The notes: generated by a model from the letters alone, not told the origin. DNA of 64,000 bases from Pedobacter polysacchareus (GCF_019802255.1 NZ_JAHYSS010000006.1:186001-250000); one strand, 5' to 3'; positions 27,245-35,926 are shown, counted from the first letter of the stretch. Numbers and translations: made by a program.

Positions 27245-27679
27245 CTATTTCGAATCAGCTATGCAATCAATCTCAATCATGGCATTTTGTGGTAAGGCAA
27301 CAACTTGAATTGTGGTTCTGGCAGGCTTATTCATTGGTAAATATTTAAGATAAATTGCATTAACAAAATGTAATTGAGTAATGTCTGTCAGATATATATT
27401 CACTTTTATCATATGGCTAAAATCTGAATTATTCTGCTCTAATATGGCTTTTATATTCTCCATAATTTGAATTGTTTGGCTTTCCAAATTAGAGGCTAAT
27501 AATCTTGTTGAAGGATTAATACCCAATTGCCCAGAAGTGAAAATTAAGCCACTACCATTCTTTACTGATTTTGAGTAGGGTATGTTTTCTGAATTGTTCG
27601 TATAGATTAAACTCCTTTTATGCAGTACACAGGAGCTTAAACTTATCACTGTGAAAACCAATAGTATTATTTTCTTCAT
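27245..27679 (-). CDS. RidA/YjgF-family lipoprotein
   Basis: 144 residues from the ATG at 27679, chosen because it opens a signal peptide (KKIILLVFTVISLSSC) with a lipobox. The mature part is a complete RidA domain: SGLIFTSGQLGINP near the start and ARTTIQVVALPQNAMIEID at the end, with the conserved Arg that binds the substrate carboxylate. RidA proteins hydrolyse reactive enamines and imines and are normally cytosolic, so an exported, lipid-anchored copy is unusual. It is downstream of an alpha/beta hydrolase gene but separated from it by a terminator. Confidence 0.82.
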   Translation of the reverse strand: MKKIILLVFTVISLSSCVLHKRSLIYTNNSENIPYSKSVKNGSGLIFTSGQLGINPSTRLLASNLESQTIQIMENIKAILEQNNSDFSHMIKVNIYLTDITQLHFVNAIYLKYLPMNKPARTTIQVVALPQNAMIEIDCIADSK

Positions 27680-27696
27680 TATAATTAAATATTTCA

Positions 27697-27743
27697 AAAA
27701 AAAATGAGATACAGAACCATACAATTCTATATCTCATTTTTTT
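27697..27743 (-). terminator. Terminator after the secreted alpha/beta hydrolase
   Basis: AAAAAATGAGATA and TATCTCATTTTTT pair around a short loop, with T-runs in the minus direction. It separates the hydrolase from ridA, but read-through could link them. Confidence 0.7.
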
Positions 27744-27759
27744 GTGAAGTTGAGTAAAT

Positions 27760-28671
27760 TTATTGCTCAATAAAATTTAATAATTCTGCATTGAATTTTG
27801 AAAGCTCTTCAATGAATAAAGCATGACCACTTTTCTCTAATGGAACCAATTTCGAGTTTTTAAGAAGTACATGCATTTGTTCGGCTAAATCATAAGAACA
27901 AATTTTATCCAATTTACCGTGTAGAATAAGTGTAGGAATCTTAATCTTTTTCAAGTCTGGTCGAAGGTCACTGTCTCTTAGTGTTTTTAAACCTTCGGCC
28001 ATTGCGTATGGAGATGCTTGAGCTTGAATTGTTCCTAACCATGCACCAAGTCCTGATGATACGCTTGTTGCGTTTGCTGGAAATATTTTTCCGAAATTTT
28101 CAAATAATTGTGGTCTGTTAGTATTATTTAAGTGTATTAAACCATCAACATCTTCTTTTGTCCAAAGACCATAGTTAAAATCAGCTCTTTTTGTCCAGAT
28201 TGGGGCTGCAGCTCCAAACAAAGCCATTTTCGAAACATGCGCAGCATTGTACTTAGCTACATAATGAATAACGGTTGCTCCTCCCATTGAAAACCCACCA
28301 ATTGTTGCGTTTTGGATATTCAATTTATCAAGCACAACTTTAATATCATCTGCAAAAACATCATAATTGTATTGGCCGGCAGGTTTGTCTGAAAGACCAA
28401 ATCCTCTTAATGTAATACCAATTACTCGGTAGCCTTTTTGTATTAAATCCATATATTGGTATTCGTACATGGCATCACTTAGTGGCCAGCCATGAATCAA
28501 TACAACTGCTTTCCCTTGTCCAAGATCAGTAACATGAAGTTTTACATTTTTTTCAACTTCTATATATTCTTCTCTTCCTAAAGCTGCTGGAGTTCTTTGG
28601 GTTTGTGAAAAAGAAACCTTACTTGTAAAAATTATAGTAAGAAGTCCGATTGCTAAAATTAAATTTTTCAT
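27760..28671 (-). CDS. Secreted alpha/beta hydrolase
   Basis: 303 residues with a signal peptide (ends near SFSQTQ). The fold is a standard alpha/beta hydrolase: oxyanion region LIHGWPLSD, nucleophile elbow GFSMGG (Ser128), acid region LHGKLDKICSYD and a C-terminal SGHALFIE His. The closest feel is the non-haem haloperoxidase/arylesterase branch, the same branch as the next gene upstream. The substrate is unknown. Its promoter carries the three-copy operator shared with 28784-29605 and dps. Confidence 0.87.
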   Translation of the reverse strand: MKNLILAIGLLTIIFTSKVSFSQTQRTPAALGREEYIEVEKNVKLHVTDLGQGKAVVLIHGWPLSDAMYEYQYMDLIQKGYRVIGITLRGFGLSDKPAGQYNYDVFADDIKVVLDKLNIQNATIGGFSMGGATVIHYVAKYNAAHVSKMALFGAAAPIWTKRADFNYGLWTKEDVDGLIHLNNTNRPQLFENFGKIFPANATSVSSGLGAWLGTIQAQASPYAMAEGLKTLRDSDLRPDLKKIKIPTLILHGKLDKICSYDLAEQMHVLLKNSKLVPLEKSGHALFIEELSKFNAELLNFIEQ

Positions 28672-28707
28672 TTTGTTGTTTTTATAGTATTAATTAATTT
28701 GATAATA

Positions 28708-28764
28708 CAAAGTTGGGGTTATTCTTAATGCTCATCAATGGATGTTCTCCCCTTTGCATTGTAC
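28708..28764 (-). promoter_or_regulatory. Shared operator-promoter, copy A
   Basis: Minus strand: half-sites GTACAATG (28764-28757) and ATCCATTG (28743-28736) start 21 bp apart; 20 bp further comes CAACTTTG (28715-28708), a -7-like element. Copies B and C have the same spacing. It drives the gene starting at 28671. Confidence 0.72.
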
Positions 28765-28783
28765 TTTTTTCTCAGAGTTATTA

Positions 28784-29605
28784 TTAAGATTTGATGAATT
28801 TCAAAATGTCTTTATTAATTACTTCTGCATCGATAGTAGGCATCCCATGTGAAAGACCAGGATAAATAATAAGTTTTCCATTTTTGAGAAGTTCTGCTGC
28901 TTTTACTGCGGTAGTAGCGTAGGGAACAATCTGGTCATCGTCTCCATGAAGCACTAATACTGGTATTTCTACACTTTTAAGATCTTCAGTAAAATCAGTT
29001 TCTGAAAACACTTTTATGCAATCGTATTGCGCTTTTATTCCTCCCATCATGCCCTGTCTCCACCAATTATCCTGGATGCCTTTTTTTACAATGGCATTTT
29101 CTCTGTTGTAACCGTAAAACGGAACTGTTAGATCTTGATAAAACTGTTGTCTGTTGTGAAGTGTATTTTCTCTAATATCATCAAATACTGCCAATGGTAC
29201 GCCTTCAGGATTATTCGCATCCGCAATCATGTAAGGTGTAACTGCACTAATGAGCACCACTTTTGCCACACGTCCATTTCCAAATTTCGAAGCATATCTT
29301 ATGGCTTCGCCGCCACCTGTAGAATGGCCTACATGTATAGCATTTTTAAGGTCTAAAAATGCGGTAAGTTCTGCCACATCTGATGCATAGGTATCCATAT
29401 CATTACCTGTAAATGTTTGAGTAGATCTACCATGACCACGTCTGTCATGGGCAATAACTCTGTATCCTTGATTTAAGAAGAACATCATTTGTGCATCCCA
29501 ATCATCAGATGATAATGGCCATCCGTGGTGAAAGAAAATTGGTTGTCCTGTTCCTAGATCTTTGAAATAAATTTCTGTTCCGTCTTTAAGTATTAAACTG
29601 CTCAT
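28784..29605 (-). CDS. Alpha/beta hydrolase, non-haem chloroperoxidase/arylesterase type
   Basis: 273 residues, no signal peptide, so cytosolic. Motifs: HHGWPLSSDDW (oxyanion loop), HDRRGHGRS, nucleophile elbow GHSTGGG (Ser95), acid LHGDDDQIVP and the C-terminal GLSHGMP His. This set is typical of cofactor-free haloperoxidases, which also act as esterases or perhydrolases. The adjacent homologue at 27760 is a secreted version. The upstream region carries operator copy B. Confidence 0.9.
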   Translation of the reverse strand: MSSLILKDGTEIYFKDLGTGQPIFFHHGWPLSSDDWDAQMMFFLNQGYRVIAHDRRGHGRSTQTFTGNDMDTYASDVAELTAFLDLKNAIHVGHSTGGGEAIRYASKFGNGRVAKVVLISAVTPYMIADANNPEGVPLAVFDDIRENTLHNRQQFYQDLTVPFYGYNRENAIVKKGIQDNWWRQGMMGGIKAQYDCIKVFSETDFTEDLKSVEIPVLVLHGDDDQIVPYATTAVKAAELLKNGKLIIYPGLSHGMPTIDAEVINKDILKFIKS

Positions 29606-29644
29606 ATCTTTAATTTTTTAATTGTTTCTTTTAATTTGATAGTA

Positions 29645-29701
29645 CAAAATTGAGGTTATTATCAAAGCTTATCAATGGACCTATTTCGCTTTGAATTGCA
29701 C
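29645..29701 (-). promoter_or_regulatory. Shared operator-promoter, copy B
   Basis: Minus strand: half-sites GTGCAATT (29701-29694) and GTCCATTG (29680-29673), starts 21 bp apart, then 20 bp, then CAATTTTG (29652-29645). It drives the gene starting at 29605. Confidence 0.72.
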
Positions 29702-29718
29702 TTTTTCCTCCCCTGCCA

Positions 29719-30192
29719 TTATTTTAGATGTGCTCTTAAGATCCAGGCTGTTTTTTCATGTTCTTGCATTAGGCTAGTAATAAAATCACTTGTACCTAAA
29801 TCCCCATATTTATCAGCAAAAAGGCTTATATTTTCTCTTAAATGACGAATTATTGTTTCATGAGCCATAAGTAACTCATTCATGTACGCTCTACTATCGC
29901 TTTTCAGTACTGAATTTTCAGTTAAGTGCGTTAATTCAAGAAAAGAGTTTAATGTGGCCGGAACCAAATATCCCAGGGTACGAATTCGCTCTGCCACACT
30001 GTCTATACTCCTTGATATCTGCTCCACCTGCTCATCAAAAAGCTTGTGTTTATCGGAGAAATCAACACCTTCTACGTTCCAATGTGCTTCTTTTGTTTTT
30101 GTATAAAGCACATATTCATCTGCTAATAATTTTGATAACTCAAGAGCCACTTTTTGGCGATTTCCCTCTGAAATTCCTATGTTTATATCCAT
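29719..30192 (-). CDS. dps: Dps-family DNA-protection/ferritin-like protein
   Basis: 157 residues, the usual Dps length. The ferroxidase-site region is intact: TKEAHWNVEGVDFSDKHKLFDEQVEQI supplies His, Asp and Glu. Dps forms 12-subunit shells that oxidise Fe(II) with peroxide and shield DNA in stress. Its promoter carries the same operator (copy C) as the two hydrolases downstream, which suggests a common stress regulon. A terminator of the AraC gene lies upstream. Confidence 0.93.
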   Translation of the reverse strand: MDINIGISEGNRQKVALELSKLLADEYVLYTKTKEAHWNVEGVDFSDKHKLFDEQVEQISRSIDSVAERIRTLGYLVPATLNSFLELTHLTENSVLKSDSRAYMNELLMAHETIIRHLRENISLFADKYGDLGTSDFITSLMQEHEKTAWILRAHLK

Positions 30193-30220
30193 TTTGATTC
30201 GTATTTGTTATTTGATATCA

Positions 30221-30277
30221 CAAAGATCTTGCAAATAGAAAAGTATATCAATGGATACATTTCTCATTCAATTGCAC
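30221..30277 (-). promoter_or_regulatory. Shared operator-promoter, copy C
   Basis: Minus strand: half-sites GTGCAATT (30277-30270) and ATCCATTG (30256-30249), starts 21 bp apart, then 20 bp, then GATCTTTG (30228-30221). It drives dps. Confidence 0.72.
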
Positions 30278-30357
30278 TTTTTTCCTCTAAAAGCTAAAGG
30301 GTTAAAACTAAAGTGCAGAAGAAGAAGAAAACACCTTTTGGAAAAACCAAACAGCAC

Positions 30358-30390
30358 AAAAAAAGCATGATTGTGAAATCATGCTTTTTT
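30358..30390 (-). terminator. Terminator of the AraC gene
   Basis: AAAAAAGCATGATT, loop GTGA, AATCATGCTTTTTT. It lies 20 bp after the AraC-family stop codon. Confidence 0.88.
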
Positions 30391-30410
30391 GAATATTTAG
30401 AGAGATTATC

Positions 30411-31241
30411 TTAGAATTGTTTGCGAAATGAAAGTGGGGAAATACCTGCGTTTTTTGTAAAGAAACGCACAAAATAGGCATCGTCTTCATAATTTAAGCT
30501 ATAGGCTATTTCTTTAACAGTGATTGTCGTGTGGGCCAAAAGGCGTTTACTTTCGAGGATAATTCTATTTTTAATAATATCATTAGGCGTGTCCTTACTG
30601 AGCAACCCTATTTTTTTACTAAGATTTTTTGGTGTAAGACAAAGCATATCTGCATAGTCAGCTACAGTATGGTGAGTTTTATAATGCTGTTCTACAAGTT
30701 TACTGAATTTTCTTAAAAACTGAACATCCGATTTTTGCTCTTGCTGTGATAGTTGATGCTTTTCTTTCCAAATTCGTGTTGATTTTAGAATAATTAGTTT
30801 TAATAAAATCCGTAACATTTCCTCAGTACTGGTATCTTCATTAAGCATTTCAAGCTGTATATCGCGGATTATTTTCTGTATATCTGCCGATTTATTTTCA
30901 TCTAATTCAATAAATGGAACTTCAAATACATTGTTGTATAAAATACCATCACAAGAAAGTTCTTGGTCGTGAATTTCAATGCAATAAAAATCTTTATTAA
31001 AGTGCAGTAACAATCCACCAGTTTCATTATCTTCATTTGGCTTGATCACTACTTTTGGATTAATAAATAGCAATGAATCTTTTTCTATTGTGAATTCTCG
31101 AAAATCAACCTTGATCTTGTTGCCTTTGGGAATAAAGAGTATCTTGATATGGTCGTGCACCAACAAAAGTTTATGCTCATCAAGGTTTGACTGAGTAAAT
31201 TCTAAATTCCCGAATTGTTTGTATGAAAATTCTTTAATCAT
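30411..31241 (-). CDS. AraC-family transcription regulator
   Basis: 276 residues. The N-terminal half is a cupin-like sensor region (about 20-170). The C-terminal 100 residues contain two HTH motifs: VADYADMLCLTPKNLSKKIG and ITVKEIAYSLNYEDDAYFVRFFTKNAGISPLSFRK. It is the first gene upstream of dps and the two hydrolases that share a tandem half-site operator, and AraC proteins bind two direct half-sites about 21 bp apart. It is therefore the leading candidate for their activator (inference). Its own promoter lacks an obvious copy of the operator. Confidence 0.9.
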   Translation of the reverse strand: MIKEFSYKQFGNLEFTQSNLDEHKLLLVHDHIKILFIPKGNKIKVDFREFTIEKDSLLFINPKVVIKPNEDNETGGLLLHFNKDFYCIEIHDQELSCDGILYNNVFEVPFIELDENKSADIQKIIRDIQLEMLNEDTSTEEMLRILLKLIILKSTRIWKEKHQLSQQEQKSDVQFLRKFSKLVEQHYKTHHTVADYADMLCLTPKNLSKKIGLLSKDTPNDIIKNRIILESKRLLAHTTITVKEIAYSLNYEDDAYFVRFFTKNAGISPLSFRKQF

Positions 31242-31361
31242 TATTGTTGTTTGTTCATTTTATGTTATTCCATTCCTCGATTATTCTGAAGACGTTTAAA
31301 CAATGCTTTGACTTTTATTCCCTACGGAAATCCTTGAAAAGGATAAACTTCATGAATGCTA

Positions 31362-32651
31362 TTATAAGCAAGAAACTCCCTCTTTCCAAACCCCCACAAT
31401 TGATAAAGTATCTGAAATATTTTTAGAAGGGTCGCCTTTAACCAAAACCAGATCCGCTCTCAACCCCTCGGCAATTCGTCCTCTATCTGACAAACTAAAT
31501 CTTTTTGCGGTTACTGATGTTGCGGATCTTAAAGCATCAATTGGACTCAGCCCCGCTTCTACCAATAATTGCATTTCATGATGGACACTTACCCCATGAG
31601 CCAGCCCCCCCAAATGTGCCATTGGGACTGATACATCAGTTCCGACAAGTATATCAACTCCTGCATCATGTAGATCTTTTACATTATTGAAACTGTCTTC
31701 CATTTTCCCTGATGGAAAAGTATTAAAACAAGAACACATCGTCATTTTCCAATCTTCATTTAGTTTGTAACCTACTCGTTCATCGTGTGCTACATGGCAA
31801 GCAGACTTTCCGATTATTGATGAATTAAGTACTAAACAGGGTGTTACAAAAATTCCTTTGTCCGCAATAGATTTAATGAGTTCAGCTGTCCAAATAGGCC
31901 TGTCAATAAATAAATGAGCTAAACCATCAACGCCAACTTCAACTGCTGTTTTTGTTGCTTCTGCTGTTAATGCATGTGCTATGACTATCTTACCCAACTT
32001 GTGAGCTTCTTCAACGGCTGCTTTTAAAACTTCGGTTTTTATCATCGGTAAACCTGGCGCATTCATTACAGTTCCTTCTTCAATCATTATTTTGAAATAA
32101 TCTGCACCATTTTCCATTTGTTGTTGCACAAACTGGACAGCACCTTCTACGGTTGTAACATCAGGTTTGTTACCATCCTGATTTTCCCTTTCTTCAAAAG
32201 CTGCAAGAAATTCCTTTTTTTCTTGCGCTGTCATTTTTTCCATCTTTCTCAAGATAAAGCCTGGAATGCCATCTTCTTTGGGAATTAATTCATCTGGATG
32301 GCCCCCGGGAGCAGTTAAAGCCATACCGGATGAACGCACATCGGCAACACTACTTTTGTCTTTTATTTGCAGTTCACGTCCTTTTTTTGTCATACCACCT
32401 TGCATTTCTAATTCGGTAGTTACTCCAAACATTATAGCGTCTCTTAATGACTCTTCAGAAGTATGGACATGTGCATCTATTAATCCGGGCAGTAATGTGC
32501 ATCCTTTTCCGTCAATAACTTCTGCGTCAGATGGTATTTCTTCTAAAATACTTATGATTTTTCCATTTTGAAATACTACAGTTTTTCCCTCTGACATTTC
32601 AGTACCGTCAAACACATTTGCGTTGACAATTGCTGTTTTTTTATTCTGCAT
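31362..32651 (-). CDS. Amidohydrolase-family protein (imidazolonepropionase-like)
   Basis: 429 residues. The metal motif DAHVHTSEESL (HxH) follows the N-terminal beta-sandwich. A later His is in KIVIAHALTAEATK, another in VDGLAHLF, and the metal Asp is in VGTDVSVP. There is no signal peptide. Such enzymes hydrolyse cyclic amides or carry out prolidase-like reactions; the substrate is not deducible. It lies 43 bp downstream of an AraC-family gene on the same strand and is probably its co-transcribed target. Confidence 0.87.
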   Translation of the reverse strand: MQNKKTAIVNANVFDGTEMSEGKTVVFQNGKIISILEEIPSDAEVIDGKGCTLLPGLIDAHVHTSEESLRDAIMFGVTTELEMQGGMTKKGRELQIKDKSSVADVRSSGMALTAPGGHPDELIPKEDGIPGFILRKMEKMTAQEKKEFLAAFEERENQDGNKPDVTTVEGAVQFVQQQMENGADYFKIMIEEGTVMNAPGLPMIKTEVLKAAVEEAHKLGKIVIAHALTAEATKTAVEVGVDGLAHLFIDRPIWTAELIKSIADKGIFVTPCLVLNSSIIGKSACHVAHDERVGYKLNEDWKMTMCSCFNTFPSGKMEDSFNNVKDLHDAGVDILVGTDVSVPMAHLGGLAHGVSVHHEMQLLVEAGLSPIDALRSATSVTAKRFSLSDRGRIAEGLRADLVLVKGDPSKNISDTLSIVGVWKEGVSCL

Positions 32652-32694
32652 CTTTTTTAATGAGTTTAAAATTTATGACGCAAAACTATTTCTT

Positions 32695-33441
32695 TCACAG
32701 GGTAGAAAATTGTATAAATCGGTCGTTTTGATTTTGCCTCAATTCTTTAGGCAATGCACCGGAAAGTTTCTTCACTTCTCTTATAAAATGAGATTGGTCT
32801 ACAAAGTTCTGTTCTGGAAATACTTTCCCCTCTTTGATATGTTGAAAGGAAGCACGGAAACGAAGAATATTGCAATAAGCTTTTAATGAAAGTCCAAATT
32901 GCTGATTAAAATAACGGTTGATTTGCCTGCTAGTCCAAAATACTTTTTCCGAAAGTTCCTTTACTGTCATTTCTCCATTTGAAGAATAAATTAAGTCAAA
33001 CAGTTTTCTCTTTCTGCTATCTATTTTAGGTGGTAAACGTAAATGAATTATTTGCGCCGCTTTTTTATAGAAAAGGGTAAAATCATTTAATTCACCTAAA
33101 CTAGTACCCCAAAAATCACAAGATAAATTCTGAGTATTGTCTAACAGATTAGAAATAGAATTTTGAAAAATATATTCAGTTGCCAGTAGCTTGAAACTAA
33201 CGACAAACATTGTTGTTTTACTGGCAAGAATTACTTTTTCAGGATGCGTTCCAATTCCTACAAGGATAGTTTGACATTGCTTATTATCTAATTTAAAAAA
33301 AATTAAGTCAATTCTTCCGTCTGGCAACACCATCATTTCTTTGTCGCTTTCTGACAGATTTTGTAACAACCAAAAGCTTTCTACAAATTCGTTAAGCGCT
33401 TTATCGGGTTTGATGATTTCGTAATTTAGATCTTTAATCAT
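32695..33441 (-). CDS. AraC-family regulator (DUF6597-like N-terminus)
   Basis: 248 residues from the ATG at 33441, preferred because KPDKALNEFVESFWLLQN, the usual family opening, follows at once; a start 21 codons earlier is possible. The C-terminus has the two HTH motifs (MTVKELSEKVFWTSRQINRYFNQQFG and a second ending in VKKLSGALPKEL). Such proteins usually sense a small molecule or stress. It precedes the amidohydrolase gene by 43 bp, and a decayed hipA lies just upstream. Confidence 0.85.
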   Translation of the reverse strand: MIKDLNYEIIKPDKALNEFVESFWLLQNLSESDKEMMVLPDGRIDLIFFKLDNKQCQTILVGIGTHPEKVILASKTTMFVVSFKLLATEYIFQNSISNLLDNTQNLSCDFWGTSLGELNDFTLFYKKAAQIIHLRLPPKIDSRKRKLFDLIYSSNGEMTVKELSEKVFWTSRQINRYFNQQFGLSLKAYCNILRFRASFQHIKEGKVFPEQNFVDQSHFIREVKKLSGALPKELRQNQNDRFIQFSTL

Positions 33442-33511
33442 GTTTTTTGTTCGCAGTACTGTTGTTTTAGGGATTCCCGAGAGAGTGCCTCCCATACCGG
33501 ACATATTGCCC

Positions 33512-34055
33512 TTATAGCTTTAAAAGTGTTGACTTTATGCTTTCTTTTAATTTTTCACTAACCTTTGCCTTATCTGCATAAGCCTCCCAATTATCGACCT
33601 TATCCTGGATCTCGTCTACTATCGAGTCAGCTGACTTGATATTCATTTTCCGTGCCACTTCCAATAAATCTGCACGCATAATCCCATCCATTCCCCTTTT
33701 TTTATCCATTATAAAGGCAAAATTCTTAGAATGATCATCAACTGCCATGAGGTGATAGGCATACTCAACACTACCAAAACCATAAGTAGCACCAAACTGG
33801 CTGTCGTAGGCACCATCAAACTTGATCAGCCAATGGGCAAACCCTTCCGGTGCCTTTGGCTGCCGGTTCAAACTCCAAGGCTCCCATCCCCCCTTTTACC
33901 AACAAAACAGAGCATTTCTACTGGATTCATACTGCAATATCCAGATCCTCACTTATAAAATCTGGATCATACTCAAAGCCTGCCAATTGAGTATTTTAAT
34001 CCCAAAGTACCGCAGCCACGCGTTTATTCCAAAGATTTATTATTGCTGTTGTCAT
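33512..34055 (-). pseudogene. Decayed hipA (HipBA toxin kinase)
   Basis: The reading starts at 34055 (TTAIINLWNKRVAAVLWD), overlapping the hipB stop as TAATG. The HipA-like opening is cut at codon 20 by TAA, where GAA would be expected. Later, NPVEMLCFVGKRG reads in another frame, then MGALEFEPA in a third, and APEGFAHWLIKFDG to EYAYHLMA in a fourth stretch that runs straight into the C-terminal helices. A normal HipA has about 430 residues; here about 540 bp remain, so most of the kinase core including the catalytic loop is deleted. It cannot be an active kinase. Confidence 0.8.
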
Positions 34056-34402
34056 TACCAGTCAGATTGTAACTTATCTTCCGAGGGTTTGTTTCCACTT
34101 GCCCTTTTCTTCTTTTTCATGGATAATTCTGCCATTTTTATTGGGCTGACCTGCCTTATAAATTTCATATTTTCCAAAACACCTAGCTTTCCTAGAGCAC
34201 GCAGAATCTGAATAAGCGACAGGAGATGAATAGAGTCTCCCCTTTATGCTTTTATTAGGGTCGTCCTATCTACACCAGCCCTTTCAGCCACAACATTTTG
34301 CGTGAGATCAAGTTCAAGCCTTGTCCCTTTCAAAAATTCCCCAATCTGGTTTAGGTATTCCAGATCACTCTTGGCATTTACTTCAAAATCAGATATATCC
34401 AT
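34055..34402 (-). pseudogene. hipB-like HTH antitoxin with an in-frame nonsense codon
   Basis: 116 codons in one frame with a HipB-type HTH: IGEFLKGTRLELDLTQNVVA, then ERAGVDRTTL. Codon 53 (34246-34244) is TAA where HTH proteins have the Glu of the ERG motif (GAA to TAA is one change). The frame continues intact after it (RGDSIHLLSLIQILRALGKL) to a stop that overlaps the hipA start. The spacing and coupling of a hipBA operon are still visible, and the promoter still has a perfect -7 element. Confidence 0.8.
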
Positions 34403-34428
34403 CTTTAACTATTAAAAACTCAACTAAT

Positions 34429-34497
34429 GTCGGTATTTTCCAACATAAACACAGATATTCAACAAACAAATCAACAAGTCGTGTTTTTCCAAATTTA
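34429..34497 (-). promoter_or_regulatory. hipBA promoter with direct repeats
   Basis: TAAATTTG (34497-34490, minus) is an exact -7 match. Two related 15-mers on the minus strand, TTGGAAAAACACGAC (34492-34478) and TTGGAAAATACCGAC (34443-34429), start 49 bp apart and may be old autoregulatory sites. Confidence 0.45.
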
Positions 34498-34578
34498 GGC
34501 CTATTAAATAGACATAAAGTAGAGATTAAACTACTTTATTATCTTTTACTGGCTGTATTCAAAGCACAACATTAATAG

Positions 34579-35742
34579 TTACTGAATGATTAAAGTTCCC
34601 CTTGTTGCTTTACTCGACACCCCATTTTTATCAATAAAATCCACGAAAAATTCAAAAGATGATCCTGATTTATAACCACCTGCCTGCAACATGTCTGGTG
34701 TGATTGTAATTTTAGGACCTGATAATCCAAAACTTCCCAGGTCATTCCCTAAGGCATACCAATGTACGGTTGTATTGGCAGGCACATTGGTCACTGTAAA
34801 GGTTTGCGATCCGTTTTTTACAATCTGTGCTGATACAGGGGAAAGATGGGGTTGAATCGGATTTTGCACATACTGACTCTTTTTATTTACATTGATCAAG
34901 CCATAGTATCTCACATATTCTATTTCCATAACCGCTGGCATAGCAGTTTTATTGATATTCTTTCCAACAAAATCACCGCCAACGCTTAGGCAAATATTTA
35001 GATCGAAGTAATCATTGAACGGCCATCCATCATATCCTTTACCATTGTTGTTGAAAGTACGCATCAGCACACCATTAAAGTACCATTTGATATAATCAGG
35101 GGTCCAGTCCATTCTATATTCATTGAACTGGTTCAGGGTAACTTGAGTGGGCAGCATAACCATATTTGATGCACCAGAGGAATTTGCTGAATGTACATTA
35201 TAGTTTACTTGACGATCATTTTGCCCTTTAATTTCCACAATATCAAATTCGCCGCAATTGGGCCAGGTTTTCAGATCATAGTCTTTGTGACGCTCGCCGA
35301 AGCCAAAAATTGCCGGCCAAAGTCCAGCGCCTAATGGCATTTTTGCTTTGATAATATATCTGCCGTAACGTTGCTTTTTGTTGGAAACAATTTTTCCTGA
35401 TGTATAATTGAACCCACTGTATGACTCATTTAAAGCAATAATCTTTAATTTACCATCTTCCACTTTCACATTTTTTGATCTGCCAGTGAAATATTGAAGC
35501 TCATGATTACCCCAGCCATAGTATCCATTACCGGTACTCATATTCCATTTCTTTGGATCAGGAGTACCCATATAGTTAAATTCATCCCCCCAGGTTATAG
35601 ATGGACTGAATTTATATTGGGATCCAATAACAGATGGATCAGGTTTATTTACTACATCTTCCCAGGCTACTGTCTTTAAATACCCCTGTGATGTTAAAGA
35701 CTGCTCGGGTGCTAATTGGGTAATTTCTATAGCTGCTATCAT
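34579..35742 (-). CDS. GH16-family glycoside hydrolase (beta-glucanase-like), probably 5'-truncated
   Basis: 387 residues. The GH16 fold is clear: WGDEFNY opening, active site GEFDIVE with nucleophile Glu165 and acid/base Glu170, and the closing EIEYVRYY. A C-terminal beta domain (about 290-387) follows. GH16 enzymes cut beta-1,3/1,4-glucans outside the cell, yet no signal peptide is present. The frame stays open upstream of the ATG to a stop at 35796-35794, so the start is uncertain and the exported N-terminus may have been lost. It is isolated among decayed genes. Confidence 0.82.
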   Translation of the reverse strand: MIAAIEITQLAPEQSLTSQGYLKTVAWEDVVNKPDPSVIGSQYKFSPSITWGDEFNYMGTPDPKKWNMSTGNGYYGWGNHELQYFTGRSKNVKVEDGKLKIIALNESYSGFNYTSGKIVSNKKQRYGRYIIKAKMPLGAGLWPAIFGFGERHKDYDLKTWPNCGEFDIVEIKGQNDRQVNYNVHSANSSGASNMVMLPTQVTLNQFNEYRMDWTPDYIKWYFNGVLMRTFNNNGKGYDGWPFNDYFDLNICLSVGGDFVGKNINKTAMPAVMEIEYVRYYGLINVNKKSQYVQNPIQPHLSPVSAQIVKNGSQTFTVTNVPANTTVHWYALGNDLGSFGLSGPKITITPDMLQAGGYKSGSSFEFFVDFIDKNGVSSKATRGTLIIQ

Positions 35743-35926
35743 TGACTTCCCTTCTGTTTTATATACTTTACTATTAACATCGGGAATATACAGTTATTTC
35801 CATCTTTTCTGTTTGGGTGTACAGGCAGATATCATTTTAATATAACTCACCGTATTGATAATCAACCATCCTTTGTACTCCAGAATGAACATTTTTTCAT
35901 GATCATCAATTATTTATAGAAACAAA

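Noticed and set aside
30308-30490. Minus-strand frame of 60 codons after the AraC gene
   Set aside because: It spans the AraC terminator and the end of that gene and has no protein features.
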